A stretch of 64,000 nt of DNA from Candidatus Ornithobacterium hominis (GCF_951229915.1 NZ_OX579588.1:1240001-1304000); one strand, 5' to 3'. Positions 52,828 through 62,734 are shown, counted from the first letter of the stretch. Made by a program: numbers and translations. Notes: generated from the sequence alone by a model not told the origin.

Positions 52828-53925
52828 TTAAAGTTGAGAAGGCAAATCACGCCAATGAAATTTATTTTTAATAATACCTTTCTCCAAAATCATAACGCCA
52901 GGGTTTGCTCGTATCATCGTTTTAAGCGTAATGCCATCAACTAAACACGGTGGCAAACCAAAAGTCGGATTTTCATTTGTTGACAAATGAATTTGTGGAA
53001 TTTTTTTATTCCCAGCTACATTCAGCCAAGTAGTCACAGCATTTCGCTCTTCTTCATTTACCTCTAACGGAAAAGGAGTAATGACCAGTATAACTTTTTC
53101 TTCATTCAGAATTTTTTGCGTTTGGTCTTCATTATTACAATAAATCACAAAATCGTGAATAGGCGGTTCATAACCTTTTTGAATCACTTCATCCTCCGTT
53201 CCTATAAATTCATAAATAGACTGGTCTCCCCAATATTTTGGATCTCCCATGTATTCTTCTTCACTGATTTTCAGCATTTTATCATTTAGCGTATTTCTCA
53301 GCGTATATTGTGTTTTGAACTTCGTTTGAGGAAGCCCCAATTCTTTAGCAGACTTCATGCCTTCCACAATATTTTTCCCAACCGCATAGGCTCTGAAATC
53401 TTTGATAGGTAAATGCCAAATGCCACGATAAGCTAAAAAAATAGAGAATAGTAAACCTAAACTTAAGAATGTATAAGCGTAAGGTTTTGAAATCCAACGA
53501 TAAATGTATTTTCTCTCCCAGAATAAAAATAAAATGCCGATGAGTAAAATTATGTCTTTACCAAAAGATTGCCACGGAGTGAATTTGAGTGCATCACCAA
53601 AGCAACCGCAATCGGTCACCTTATTGAAATAAGCTGAATAAAAAGTTAAAAATGTGAAAAATACAATAACGAATAAAAGCGAATAAAGTGTAAACTTCCG
53701 CCACAACCCCATCAAAAGCAGAAATCCTAAAATAATTTCAAAAATTACAAAAAATGTAGCTAAAGGCAAGGCATAATCAATCAAAAAAGCTAAATCTAGC
53801 ACATCTGGGGCAAAATATTCTTCTAATTTATAAGAAAAACCTCTTGGGTCTACCACTTTGACTAGGCCAGAAATAATGAAAAATATACCGACAAATACTC
53901 GAATTAAACTGACTAAAAATTTCAT
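52828..53925 (-). CDS. DoxX-family membrane protein (BT_3928-like)
   Basis: This encodes 365 residues. Four N-terminal membrane segments contain the DoxX pattern (IRVFVGIFFIISGLVKVVDP; a Cys pair in DCGCFGD). A C-terminal thioredoxin-like or periplasmic domain of about 180 residues follows. The DCGCFGD motif is shared with MauE-like proteins linked to disulfide handling, so a redox role is possible. It overlaps the DUF1599 gene by four bases. Confidence 0.78.
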   Translation of the reverse strand: MKFLVSLIRVFVGIFFIISGLVKVVDPRGFSYKLEEYFAPDVLDLAFLIDYALPLATFFVIFEIILGFLLLMGLWRKFTLYSLLFVIVFFTFLTFYSAYFNKVTDCGCFGDALKFTPWQSFGKDIILLIGILFLFWERKYIYRWISKPYAYTFLSLGLLFSIFLAYRGIWHLPIKDFRAYAVGKNIVEGMKSAKELGLPQTKFKTQYTLRNTLNDKMLKISEEEYMGDPKYWGDQSIYEFIGTEDEVIQKGYEPPIHDFVIYCNNEDQTQKILNEEKVILVITPFPLEVNEEERNAVTTWLNVAGNKKIPQIHLSTNENPTFGLPPCLVDGITLKTMIRANPGVMILEKGIIKNKFHWRDLPSQL

Positions 53926-54470
53926 GAATTGGAATTTTCTTCTAAAAGGATTAAACTAAAAACAGCATAATTTGCCATATCAAGAAAATTTGCTGGTAAG
54001 CCTTCAGAAATAATGGTTTGCCCAGCATTATCTTCAATTTTTTTGATACGATACAATTTTTGCATAATCAAATCAGTAATGGAAGAAATTCGCATATCTC
54101 GCCAAACTTCTCCATAATCATGATTTTTAGCCTGCATCAATTCAAAAGCTTCTTTCGTAAATTCATCATACAAATCCATTGCTTCTTGATGATTGATATC
54201 AATCTGATTTGCAAAACCTTGGTTTAGCTGAATTAAAGCAATCATTGAATAGTTAAAAATCGCAATAAATTCGCTTTTATCATCCTCATCCACACGGCGT
54301 TCATTTATCTCTTGCAGCGTCCTTAGTCGATTAATTTTAATGTAAATCTGGTCGGTAACAGAAGAAGCTCGTAAAATTCGCCAAGAAGCACCATAATCTT
54401 TTAATTTATCCTCAAACAACGAGCGGCATTCTTTTACCACATTTTTGTATTCATTTATTGTTTTTTCCAT
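53922..54470 (-). CDS. DUF1599 protein
   Basis: This encodes 182 residues in two similar halves, each with a motif like KDYGASWRILRASSVTDQI (residues 22-40 and again HDYGEVWRDMRISSITDLI). This is the repeat typical of DUF1599, a predicted nucleotide-modification-associated domain. The role is unproven. It precedes the DoxX gene and faces away from folP. Confidence 0.82.
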   Translation of the reverse strand: MEKTINEYKNVVKECRSLFEDKLKDYGASWRILRASSVTDQIYIKINRLRTLQEINERRVDEDDKSEFIAIFNYSMIALIQLNQGFANQIDINHQEAMDLYDEFTKEAFELMQAKNHDYGEVWRDMRISSITDLIMQKLYRIKKIEDNAGQTIISEGLPANFLDMANYAVFSLILLEENSNS

Positions 54471-54533
54471 ATTTTCGTAACTTTAAAGTCTGTCAACAAC
54501 AAAAGTAAACCTTCTGTTTAAACTAAACAATTT

Positions 54534-55391
54534 ATGACAATTAACTGCAAAGGTCAATTATTAGATTTAGAAAAACCAAAAGTCATGGCGATTCTCAATC
54601 TCACGCCCGATTCATTTTTTGATGGCGGGAGAAACAATAATATTTCTAAAGCCTTAAAAAAAACAGAAGAATACCTAAACGAAGGAGCCAACATTATCGA
54701 CATCGGAGCGCAGTCAAGCCGTCCTGGGGCAGATTTTTTGGAAGAAGAGGAAGAACTTCAGCGAATGATGCCGACATTGGAAGCCATTTTGCAAGAATTT
54801 CCACAAATTATAATTTCGGTAGATACCTTTTGGTCAAAAGTTGCTCGAGAAAGTATAGCGGCAGGGGCAGCGATTATCAATGATATTTCTGCTGGCTCTA
54901 TTGATGAAAAAATGTTTGAAACCGTGGGAGAATTAAAGGTTCCTTACATTCTGATGCATATGCAAGGCACACCCACTGATATGCAAAAAAATCCACAATA
55001 CGAGAACATTACGATAGAAATTAATCAGTTTTTTGCTCAAAAAATTCAAGCCTTAAAAAAATTAGGGGTAAATGATATCATCTTAGACCCAGGCTATGGG
55101 TTTGGTAAAAATTTGAACCATAATTATGAATTATTGCAAAATCAAAAATTTTTAGGCTTTGAAAAATTTCCAATTTTAGTCGGTATATCCAGGAAATCAA
55201 TGCTGTGCCGATTGCTAAAAGTTAATCCTGAAAATGCACTCAACGGCACTACAGCATTACATATGCTGACCTTACTCGGCGGAGCTCATATTTTGCGCGT
55301 GCATGATGTGAGAGAAGCTGTGGAAAGTATTCAAATTTTTGAAGCTTTTAAAAACCCAAAAAAAATTAATTTAAACAATGAAAGGAAATAA
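54534..55391 (+). CDS. folP: Dihydropteroate synthase
   Basis: This encodes a 285-residue TIM barrel with MAILNLTPDSFFDGG, IDIGAQSSRPGA and DPGYGFGK. It joins pterin pyrophosphate and p-aminobenzoate for folate synthesis and is the sulfonamide target. Two AAGCCTT words lie inside it (about 54648 and 55049) and read as SKALKKTEE and IQALKKL. It overlaps rlmB by 14 bases. Confidence 0.95.
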   Translation: MTINCKGQLLDLEKPKVMAILNLTPDSFFDGGRNNNISKALKKTEEYLNEGANIIDIGAQSSRPGADFLEEEEELQRMMPTLEAILQEFPQIIISVDTFWSKVARESIAAGAAIINDISAGSIDEKMFETVGELKVPYILMHMQGTPTDMQKNPQYENITIEINQFFAQKIQALKKLGVNDIILDPGYGFGKNLNHNYELLQNQKFLGFEKFPILVGISRKSMLCRLLKVNPENALNGTTALHMLTLLGGAHILRVHDVREAVESIQIFEAFKNPKKINLNNERK

Positions 55392-56115
55392 AATATACGG
55401 AATTAATCCCGTTTCTGAAGCGATAGAAAGCGGGAAGACAATAGATAAAATGATGGTACAGAAGGGCTTGAAAGGTGATTCGGCACAAGTCTTGCTAAAA
55501 AAAGCTAGAGACCTAAACATCCCGACACAATATGTTCCTGTCCAGAAATTGAATAGATTGATGAGTGGAAATCACCAAGGTGTGATTGCGTTTCTTTCCC
55601 CGATTGATTTTTATTCTATCGAAAATGTTTTGCCTAGTATTTACGAGCAAGGTAAGAATCCACTTTTTTTAATTCTTGACCGTGTAAGCGACGTCAGAAA
55701 CTTTGGTGCCATTGCCCGCACAGCGCAGTGCTGTGGCGTAGATGCTATCATTATTCCTGAGAAGGGAGCAGCTGCCATCAACGAAGATGCGGTGAAGACT
55801 TCCGCTGGAGCCTTATTTAAAATCCCAGTTTGTCGAGAGAGAAATTTAGCTAAAACCATTGAATTCCTGCAACTGTCAGGTATACAGGTGATTGCTTCAA
55901 GCGAAAAGAGTGAAAAAAATATTTATCAGACTGATTTGGGGAAACCGCTTGCGCTTCTCATGGGTAACGAAGGTGAAGGAATTGCACCAGAACTCATCAA
56001 AAAATCAGATGAAGTAGTACATTTGCCCATTCTCAGTGATATGGATTCGCTCAATGTTTCGGTAGCTTGCGGAGCTTTACTCTACGAATGTATCCGTCAG
56101 CGTAATTTTACGTAA
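55378..56115 (+). CDS. rlmB: 23S rRNA 2'-O-methyltransferase RlmB (TrmH family)
   Basis: This encodes 245 residues. An N-terminal substrate-binding domain (KIYGINPVSEAIESGKTIDK) is followed by a SPOUT methyltransferase with a knotted C-terminus (LMGNEGEGI, LNVSVACGALLYE). By length and N-domain it fits RlmB, which methylates G2251 of 23S rRNA; another TrmH-group target cannot be excluded. Confidence 0.88.
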   Translation: MKGNKIYGINPVSEAIESGKTIDKMMVQKGLKGDSAQVLLKKARDLNIPTQYVPVQKLNRLMSGNHQGVIAFLSPIDFYSIENVLPSIYEQGKNPLFLILDRVSDVRNFGAIARTAQCCGVDAIIIPEKGAAAINEDAVKTSAGALFKIPVCRERNLAKTIEFLQLSGIQVIASSEKSEKNIYQTDLGKPLALLMGNEGEGIAPELIKKSDEVVHLPILSDMDSLNVSVACGALLYECIRQRNFT

Positions 56116-56356
56116 AGCTTGTTTAATTTTTCAAGAAGATTATTAAAAAAGTTTTTCTATTTGAATTTGAAAAATTTATTCGAGATAAATTAAATTGAAA
56201 AGAAAAAATCAAATACTTGCTAATAAGTTTCAAAAAAATAAAAAAAGAAAGCTGTAGATTCTTGTTAAATGAAAAAAAATCGTTAAAATTTGGATGAGCT
56301 CTTAAAATATATTTATTTATTAAGCCTTATTTATTAAATTTACAAAAACTAAAAAA

Positions 56357-56605
56357 ATGACCTATTCAACCATCGTTGGCTTGATGCTTACCGTTATTGG
56401 GCTATTCCTTTTTATCTTGCAAGAGCCAGATTATACATACAAAGAATTTTATATTGCAACGCTTTTGGCTGGTGGCATAGGACTTTTTTTGGGTGGAATT
56501 ATGGGATATGCTCAGAAAAAACGTAAAAAAGTAGTTGACCTAAAATTCACTTCTAGAGAAAGTGACCGCATGCTAAAGGAAGAAGATAGTGGGCTTAAAT
56601 TATAA
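56357..56605 (+). CDS. Small two-segment membrane protein
   Basis: This encodes 82 residues. Hydrophobic segments lie at about 5-20 and 35-52 with a Gly-rich second one (LAGGIGLFLGGIMGYA), followed by a charged cytoplasmic tail. I do not recognise the family. It lies 10 bases before tpiA and is probably co-transcribed with it. Confidence 0.6.
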   Translation: MTYSTIVGLMLTVIGLFLFILQEPDYTYKEFYIATLLAGGIGLFLGGIMGYAQKKRKKVVDLKFTSRESDRMLKEEDSGLKL

Positions 56606-56615
56606 TTAAATAACA

Positions 56616-57368
56616 ATGAGAAAAAAAATTGTAGCTGGGAATTGGAAAATGAACAAAACCTGGGAAGAAGCTAAAAATTTATTATTGAATATCAATAACT
56701 ATGTATCTGCACATGAGACTTGCGAAGTGATTGTGGCTCCGCCAGCACCTTACTTGGATAAGGCTACAGATATTTTCCAAAGTAAAGCAAAAATTGCGGC
56801 ACAGAATGTATCTGAATATGAAGATGGCGCTTACACAGGAGAAATTTCAACAGGAATTTTAAAATCCATCAATGTAGAAATCGCAATTATAGGGCATTCT
56901 GAGCGTCGCTCTTTGTTTGGCGAAACCAACGAAATGATTGGTAAAAAGGTAGACCGCGCTTTAAATGAAGGAATTACACCTATCATCTGCTGCGGGGAAG
57001 TTTTAGAGGAAAGAAAATCAGGAAATCAGCAAAAAGTCGTGTCTGAACAACTGATTGCTGCTTTGGCAAAAGTAGATACTGATGGAGCTAAAAATATAAT
57101 AATTGCTTACGAACCCGTTTGGGCAATAGGTACAGGTGAAACTGCAAGCCCTGAGCAAGCACAAGAAATGCATAAAGCCATCAGAGATTTATTGGCAGAA
57201 AAATACACCCAAGCTGTTGCTGATGAAATCCGAATTTTGTACGGTGGAAGCGTGAAACCTAGTAACGCCGAAGACTTATTTAGTCAACCCGATATCGATG
57301 GGGGATTGGTAGGAGGTGCCTCACTTAACGCCGAAGATTTTAAAGCAATTATCAGCGCTGGAAGTTAA
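56616..57368 (+). CDS. tpiA: Triosephosphate isomerase
   Basis: This encodes 250 residues with GNWKMN, the catalytic His in IIGHSERR and Glu in AYEPVWAIGTG, and LYGGSVKP for phosphate binding. It interconverts DHAP and glyceraldehyde 3-phosphate in glycolysis. A terminator follows. Confidence 0.97.
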   Translation: MRKKIVAGNWKMNKTWEEAKNLLLNINNYVSAHETCEVIVAPPAPYLDKATDIFQSKAKIAAQNVSEYEDGAYTGEISTGILKSINVEIAIIGHSERRSLFGETNEMIGKKVDRALNEGITPIICCGEVLEERKSGNQQKVVSEQLIAALAKVDTDGAKNIIIAYEPVWAIGTGETASPEQAQEMHKAIRDLLAEKYTQAVADEIRILYGGSVKPSNAEDLFSQPDIDGGLVGGASLNAEDFKAIISAGS

Positions 57369-57452
57369 GTTTTTTAAATCGTAAAGGTGAGACGATAGAA
57401 ATCTGAACTTGATGTTTTTGCAATTTATTCAAATTATTTTATAGCTAACCTC

Positions 57453-57529
57453 AAAGTTGCTCATCATCATATTATTTTGACATTGAGTTTGATGCGCTAA
57501 ATTTTAGTATTTTGAGCAACTTTTTTATA
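57453..57529 (+). terminator. Terminator after tpiA
   Basis: AAAGTTGCTCA (57453-57463) pairs with TGAGCAACTTT (57513-57523), with further T residues following. The loop is unusually long at about 49 bases. Confidence 0.65.
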
Positions 57530-57595
57530 ATGCACCTCAGGTAAAATTGATTTCTTTTTTATTATTTTTAAAGGCTTAAAAAAAATCATATTACT

Positions 57596-58432
57596 ATGAA
57601 TTGGAAAATCGTTGATAAATTCAATTTCACAGATATTACATACAAAAAATGCAACGGAGTAGCTAGAATTGCTTTCAATCGTCCAGCGGTGCGAAATGCG
57701 TTCCGTCCTAAGACTACCTCTGAACTACTACAAGCTTTTCAAGATGCACAAGAAGATACTAGAGTCGGAGTTATTCTGTTAAGCTCAGAAGGCCCGTCAC
57801 CCAAAGATGGAAAATGGGCTTTTTGTAGTGGTGGAGACCAATCTGCTAGAGGGAAAGAAGGCTATGTGGGTGAAGATGGGTATCATCGTTTAAATATTCT
57901 AGAAGTTCAACGCCTAATCCGCTTTATGCCCAAGGTAGTGATTGCAGTTGTGAATGGTTGGGCTGTGGGTGGAGGACATAGTTTGCACGTGGTTTGCGAC
58001 ATGACTTTGGCGAGTAAAGAACATGCGATTTTTAAACAAACTGATGCAGATGTAACTAGTTTTGATGGGGGCTATGGGTCTGCTTATTTAGCTAAAATGG
58101 TGGGGCAGAAAAAAGCTAGAGAAATATTCTTTTTAGGGCGAAATTATTCTGCACAAGAGGCATTTGAAATGGGAATGGTCAACGCTGTGGTAGAGCATGA
58201 TAAACTGGAAGAAACGGCCTATGAGTGGGCGCAAGAAATTTTGAAAAAATCGCCTATTTCTATCAAAATGCTAAAATTCGCCATGAATCTAACCGATGAC
58301 GGTATGGTAGGGCAACAAGTTTTTGCTGGTGAAGCGACACGTTTAGCTTATATGACGGATGAAGCTAAAGAGGGAAGAGATGCTTTTTTAGAAAAGAGAA
58401 AACCCAATTTTGAAAAAAAATGGATACCGTAA
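57596..58432 (+). CDS. menB: 1,4-dihydroxy-2-naphthoyl-CoA synthase
   Basis: This encodes a 278-residue crotonase-fold enzyme. RPAVRNAFRPKT, the oxyanion-hole stretch WAVGGGHSLHVVCDMTLAS and DVTSFDGGYGSAYLA identify MenB, which closes the second ring of menaquinone. Other men genes are not adjacent. An AAGGCTTAAAAAAA word lies just upstream. Confidence 0.95.
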   Translation: MNWKIVDKFNFTDITYKKCNGVARIAFNRPAVRNAFRPKTTSELLQAFQDAQEDTRVGVILLSSEGPSPKDGKWAFCSGGDQSARGKEGYVGEDGYHRLNILEVQRLIRFMPKVVIAVVNGWAVGGGHSLHVVCDMTLASKEHAIFKQTDADVTSFDGGYGSAYLAKMVGQKKAREIFFLGRNYSAQEAFEMGMVNAVVEHDKLEETAYEWAQEILKKSPISIKMLKFAMNLTDDGMVGQQVFAGEATRLAYMTDEAKEGRDAFLEKRKPNFEKKWIP

Positions 58433-58771
58433 AGATTTAAAATTATTTTAAATGGCATTTGCTTATTAATAAAATAGAATAAAGAAGAAATAAATAGCCG
58501 TTAAAAACAATCAAACCTCTAGTGTTCAATAAGATGAATGCTCAAAATAGTTGTGTGACATTGCAAGAAAGCCTAGGCGAGAACATCAATATAATGCTTA
58601 TAATAGTGGTATTTAACTTGAAAAGAATGATGAATAAATAGAAATTACTTTTTTCAATCTTTATCTATCAAATTTTCAATCTTATTCCTATATTTTTCAA
58701 CTTTTTCAACCTCAGATGTAGTGTAGTTAAAAAGATTATTTTTGAGGATAAAACTACAAAAATTAAAACAA
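58433..58771. other. Intergenic region, possible short frame
   Basis: No gene of recognisable type is present. A 35-codon frame at 58534-58641 (MNAQNSCVTLQESLGENINI) is the only short frame noted and has no other support. No clear promoter box precedes the secreted protein gene. Confidence 0.5.
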
Positions 58772-59806
58772 ATGAAGAAATTATTATTTTCTTTAGCCAT
58801 ATTATCAGCGATTGCGGTCACTGCTCAGGTGGGCATTAACACAGATGAGCCAAAAGCCATGCTAGACATCAGCGCAAAAGACGACCAAAAAGGAGACCTT
58901 CGCATACAAGATGTTGAGGAGGAAAAATCCACCCAATGGCTTTTAATTTGGGATGAAAAAGACCAAAAGGTGAAGCGCACAAATCTTTCAGGGATTAAAA
59001 GAGAAATATTGAATGAGATAAGGATAGATTATATTCGTAAGAAGCAGCCAGCCAGAGCTGGGGATATCATCAATAAAATCAAACAATGTACGCCAGAAAA
59101 CATACTTTTTGATAAGCACTTTGGTGACGGCAAGCATGATTTTGTGTATTGTGCCACAATAGTAAGTGATAAAGTGGGCAATAAAGAATACAATAAAACA
59201 TGGCTCAACCTTAACCTTGGAGCGGCGTATGCAGACATAAATAGTCCTAATTTTAACCCTACCGTTAATAAAACAGGCGAAGCAATCCACAGTGACGAAA
59301 ATCTCTACGGTTCATTATACCAATGGCAAAGAGCAAGTGATGGGCATGAGTTTAGGGATTCAGATACTGCTCTCGACCAAGCAAAAAATTGGGTAAATAC
59401 AGGAGATTCAGTGGGGAAGTTTATTACTGGAAGCGAAAACTGGGTAAAGGATGGTAGTGATGCATCAGGATCAGAATTACGCTTGTGGCAAGCAGGCGGA
59501 GTTAATAACCCTTGCCCGTCAGGTTACCATGTTCCGACTATAGAGGAGTGGGATGAATTACTCAATGTACTAGGAGGTGGAAATAAAGTGTGGAGTCAGA
59601 CTAAGTTGCCAAACCTTGCAGCTGCTGGCTTCCATCGCTATGTCGATGGTTTACTGTACTACAAGGGTTCTCGCGGGTACTACTGGAGTAGCTCTGCTAG
59701 CGACAGTAGCTACGCTCGCTACATGTACTTCCGCAGTAGCTACAGCGGTACGAACGGCATCAACCGCCGAGCTTACGGGTACAGCGTGCGTTGTATTGAG
59801 AATTAA
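58772..59806 (+). CDS. Secreted FISUMP-domain protein with DGR-like variable C-terminus
   Basis: This encodes 344 residues from the ATG at 58772 (MKKLLFSLAILSAIAVTAQ signal peptide). An N-terminal stretch typical of Bacteroidota surface proteins (VGINTDEPKAMLDI) is followed by a FISUMP domain of C-type-lectin-like fold (NPCPSGYHVPTIEEWDELL). The last ~55 residues (GYYWSSSASDSSYARYMYF ... YGYSVRCIEN) match the pattern of diversity-generating-retroelement target ends. About 25 codons there are NNC (TAC, AGC, CGC, GAC, GGC), unlike the AT-rich rest. A ligand-binding surface protein is likely; diversification is inferred. Confidence 0.8.
   Translation: MKKLLFSLAILSAIAVTAQVGINTDEPKAMLDISAKDDQKGDLRIQDVEEEKSTQWLLIWDEKDQKVKRTNLSGIKREILNEIRIDYIRKKQPARAGDIINKIKQCTPENILFDKHFGDGKHDFVYCATIVSDKVGNKEYNKTWLNLNLGAAYADINSPNFNPTVNKTGEAIHSDENLYGSLYQWQRASDGHEFRDSDTALDQAKNWVNTGDSVGKFITGSENWVKDGSDASGSELRLWQAGGVNNPCPSGYHVPTIEEWDELLNVLGGGNKVWSQTKLPNLAAAGFHRYVDGLLYYKGSRGYYWSSSASDSSYARYMYFRSSYSGTNGINRRAYGYSVRCIEN
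59640..59806 (+). repeat. Candidate DGR variable region
   Basis: This 3' end of the FISUMP gene is clearly richer in G+C than its surroundings. Codons repeatedly end in C where an AAC in a template would give NNC after adenine mutagenesis. The template repeat and reverse transcriptase are not in the window. Confidence 0.6.
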
Positions 59807-60244
59807 TCTTCCCCTCTACTCAAGGGGAGAATTACTCACAAATTGCTGGTCTTTAAGAGGCCTAATTGCTAAAAAGGTGAATACTTTTATAGTTCATCGG
59901 CAAAAGTATATAATGCTATTTCTATTTTTTAGTTGCTTTTGGTTGGGTGTTTTTGATTCTATGGATACATACTAAAACACCCGTAGTGCATCATAAAAAA
60001 GTTACTCAAAACACTGAAATTCATCACATCTCATTGATTATCAAATAAATGCAATAGCAAGTGAGGAAGCGAAAACTTTTTCCTTTTGTTGAAGAGATAA
60101 GAATGAAAATGGTGAATAAACTTAATGAATTTGAAAACTATTTCATCGTAAATTTTATAAGCCTTAAAAAATATTTCTTAAGAAGAAAAATAAAATAACC
60201 TAAAAATAAATCTCGCCTGATAATGCATTACGGGTAATATAATA
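59807..60244. other. Intergenic region with hairpin after the candidate variable region
   Basis: CTTCCCCT (59808-59815) pairs with AGGGGAG (59823-59829) around a seven-base loop, starting two bases after the stop codon. No T run follows, so it is a poor terminator. The rest is AT-rich, with an AAGCCTTAAAAAATATT word near 60160 and no convincing gene. Confidence 0.6.
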
Positions 60245-62734
60245 TTATTGCACTTCAATCTTAATTTTAGCACTTTTTACACCTTTGGCACTGGCTTCAA
60301 AAATGATTGTGCCAGGATTTTCAGCAGATTGTACAATTGCTGTAAGTTGCCCACTAAATAACTTCATAAAAGGAGCTTGAAAAGACTCTAAACTGGCAGG
60401 ATTCCCATTTGCTGCTGCTTTGTAAGAACCTGAACCTTTTATTTTAAAATTAATTTTTCTGGTCTCATCTGGGCAAAAATTTCCGTCTTTATCTACAATT
60501 TTTACGTTGATGAATGCTAAATCTTTACCATCAGCCTTTATGATTGATCTATCAACAGAAAGTTCAATGCGATGGGGTTTTCCTGCAGTTTTCATTTCTT
60601 TTTCAGCAACCTCTTTCCCATGCTCGTCGTAGGCTACTACTTTCACGGTTCCTGGTTCATATTTGGTATCCATCCACATCAGGCGATATCTTTTTTGTCT
60701 TTCAAATGTTTTTTCAGCTTCTTTATTAGCGCTTCCATCTCGGGTAATGCTTAAATCTTTGGTTCGCTTTCCTTGACTTTTACCATTAATAAAGAGCTCT
60801 GCAGAAGGGTAATTAGTGTAGACAAAAATTGGAGTTACTTCGCCTTCTCGTCCTTTCCAATTCCAGTGAGGGAGAATATGCAAAGTTTCATCTTTTTTAT
60901 TCCAATGGCTACGATAAAGATAATAACGATCTTTTGGGATTCCTGCTAAATCTACAATCCCAAAAAGCGAACTATGACTTGGCCAATCGGTATAGTAGGG
61001 AGTTGGTTCTCCTATGTAATCAAAACCTGTCCATACAAATTCTCCGATGGTATAGGGTAAATCTTCATGCTGAATGAAATCGTCTTCTGGTAAATTACTC
61101 CAACTGCAATGCTCTACATCATAGGATGAAGATTGATGGTCTGGGTACTTTGCCATTGCCTTTCTTTCAACAGGAAATTTATAAACACCTCTTGAACTCA
61201 CAGTTGAGGCTGTTTCGCTACCTAAAATTAGTTGCTGAGGAATTTTAGCATAATTTTCATGATAAAGATGAGGACGATAATTGAAGCCAGCTACATCCAA
61301 TATAGCAGCGAAATTATTATCAACTACAGCTTTAGGATTATCCATACCATTAGTTACAGGACGAGTTGGGTCTTCACGATGGAAAATATCTTGCAGAAAT
61401 TTGTTTCTCTTAGGGCCTTCGTTGCCATTGCCTTGCTCTGGCACTTCATTACCAATGCACCACATCACGATAGACGGGTTGTTTCTAAAATGATGAACCA
61501 CATTGACTATATCTTTCTCTGCCCAATTGTCCCAAAAAAGATTATATCCATTTTGCACTTTTGCCTGTTTCCATTCATCAAAAGTCTCCACCATCAGCAT
61601 CATACCCATTTCATCACAAGCACGCACTAATTCTGGCGCTGGCATGTTGTGCGAAGTGCGAATAGCGTTAACCCCCATATCTTTCATAATGCGGATTTGT
61701 CTACGGATGGCAGCATCATTCACAGCTGCACCCAATGGGCCTAAATCGTGATGCATACAAACACCTTTAAATACAGTTTTCTCTCCATTAAGGTAAAACC
61801 CATCATTTGGTTTAAGCTCAATGGTTCTTATTCCAAAAGTAGTTGAGTAAGTATCTACCAATTTATTATTACTATACAATTTAGATTCTGCTTTGTAAAG
61901 CGTAGGGCGATCTAGCGTCCATAAAACAGGATTTTCTACAATTAAATCTTGGTTGAATTCATTTTGATCAAATTTGCTTAGTTTCGTTTTTTGAGAGCTA
62001 ACTTTATTACCTTTATCATTCCTAATGATGGTTTCTAGTACAAAATTCCCATTTTTAGAAGCCTTATTAATTTTGGTCTTTAAATTAACTTTAGCAAAAT
62101 CTTTATTGACTACTGGCGTAGTAACATAAGTTCCCCAAATTGGGATATGAACCTCATCGGTCACCACTACAGAAACATTCCGATACAAGCCTGCTCCTGG
62201 ATACCATCTTGATTGCTCTGGACGATTCATCAAATGAACAGCAAGTGTGTTTTTTTTCCCTTCAACTACAAAATCGGTAACATCAAAATGAAAGGAATTG
62301 TAACCATAAGGCCATTCTCCTACATACTGACCATTCATATAAATTTTTGAATTTGCCATAGCCCCATCAAATACCAACGTTACCTTTTTCCCTTTACTAT
62401 ATTGGGGGATTTCAAACTGCTTCCTATAAAGCCCTACACCAACAAAGGGTAACCCGCCAGTCCGCCCAGCATGTTCGGTTGCTTCCGTTTGCCCATCTTG
62501 GATAATAGCTACATTTTGCATATCATTTTTAGGACTAAACGGCCCATAGATTGCCCAGTCGTGGGGTACAGTAACGGTTTGCCACTGGCTATCATCAAAG
62601 GTTGAAGTCATAAAATTAGCATCTTCTGTGCGAGAGAATTTCCAGTTTTTTTCTAAAAGGAATTCACTACGATTCTGTGCATTTATTTGAAAAACGGCTA
62701 AAAGGCTTAGGGGATAAAAAAACGTTTTCTTCAT
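60245..62734 (-). CDS. GH2 beta-galactosidase, secreted
   Basis: This encodes 829 residues. A signal peptide (ending INAQ) is followed by a sugar-binding jelly roll, an Ig-like domain and the TIM barrel with acid/base Glu430 (CIGNEVPE) and probable nucleophile Glu507 (LGSETAS). GEFVWTGFDYIGEP lies at 564-577. C-terminal DUF4982 and Ig-like domains close it. It removes terminal beta-galactose in the periplasm or outside, and may act on host glycans. Galactose rather than another sugar is inferred from the subfamily pattern. Confidence 0.85.
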   Translation of the reverse strand: MKKTFFYPLSLLAVFQINAQNRSEFLLEKNWKFSRTEDANFMTSTFDDSQWQTVTVPHDWAIYGPFSPKNDMQNVAIIQDGQTEATEHAGRTGGLPFVGVGLYRKQFEIPQYSKGKKVTLVFDGAMANSKIYMNGQYVGEWPYGYNSFHFDVTDFVVEGKKNTLAVHLMNRPEQSRWYPGAGLYRNVSVVVTDEVHIPIWGTYVTTPVVNKDFAKVNLKTKINKASKNGNFVLETIIRNDKGNKVSSQKTKLSKFDQNEFNQDLIVENPVLWTLDRPTLYKAESKLYSNNKLVDTYSTTFGIRTIELKPNDGFYLNGEKTVFKGVCMHHDLGPLGAAVNDAAIRRQIRIMKDMGVNAIRTSHNMPAPELVRACDEMGMMLMVETFDEWKQAKVQNGYNLFWDNWAEKDIVNVVHHFRNNPSIVMWCIGNEVPEQGNGNEGPKRNKFLQDIFHREDPTRPVTNGMDNPKAVVDNNFAAILDVAGFNYRPHLYHENYAKIPQQLILGSETASTVSSRGVYKFPVERKAMAKYPDHQSSSYDVEHCSWSNLPEDDFIQHEDLPYTIGEFVWTGFDYIGEPTPYYTDWPSHSSLFGIVDLAGIPKDRYYLYRSHWNKKDETLHILPHWNWKGREGEVTPIFVYTNYPSAELFINGKSQGKRTKDLSITRDGSANKEAEKTFERQKRYRLMWMDTKYEPGTVKVVAYDEHGKEVAEKEMKTAGKPHRIELSVDRSIIKADGKDLAFINVKIVDKDGNFCPDETRKINFKIKGSGSYKAAANGNPASLESFQAPFMKLFSGQLTAIVQSAENPGTIIFEASAKGVKSAKIKIEVQ

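Noticed and set aside
59577..59975. A 132-codon frame overlapping the 3' end of the FISUMP gene
   Set aside because: It is open only because of the unusual base composition of the candidate variable region. The FISUMP frame has the recognisable domain.
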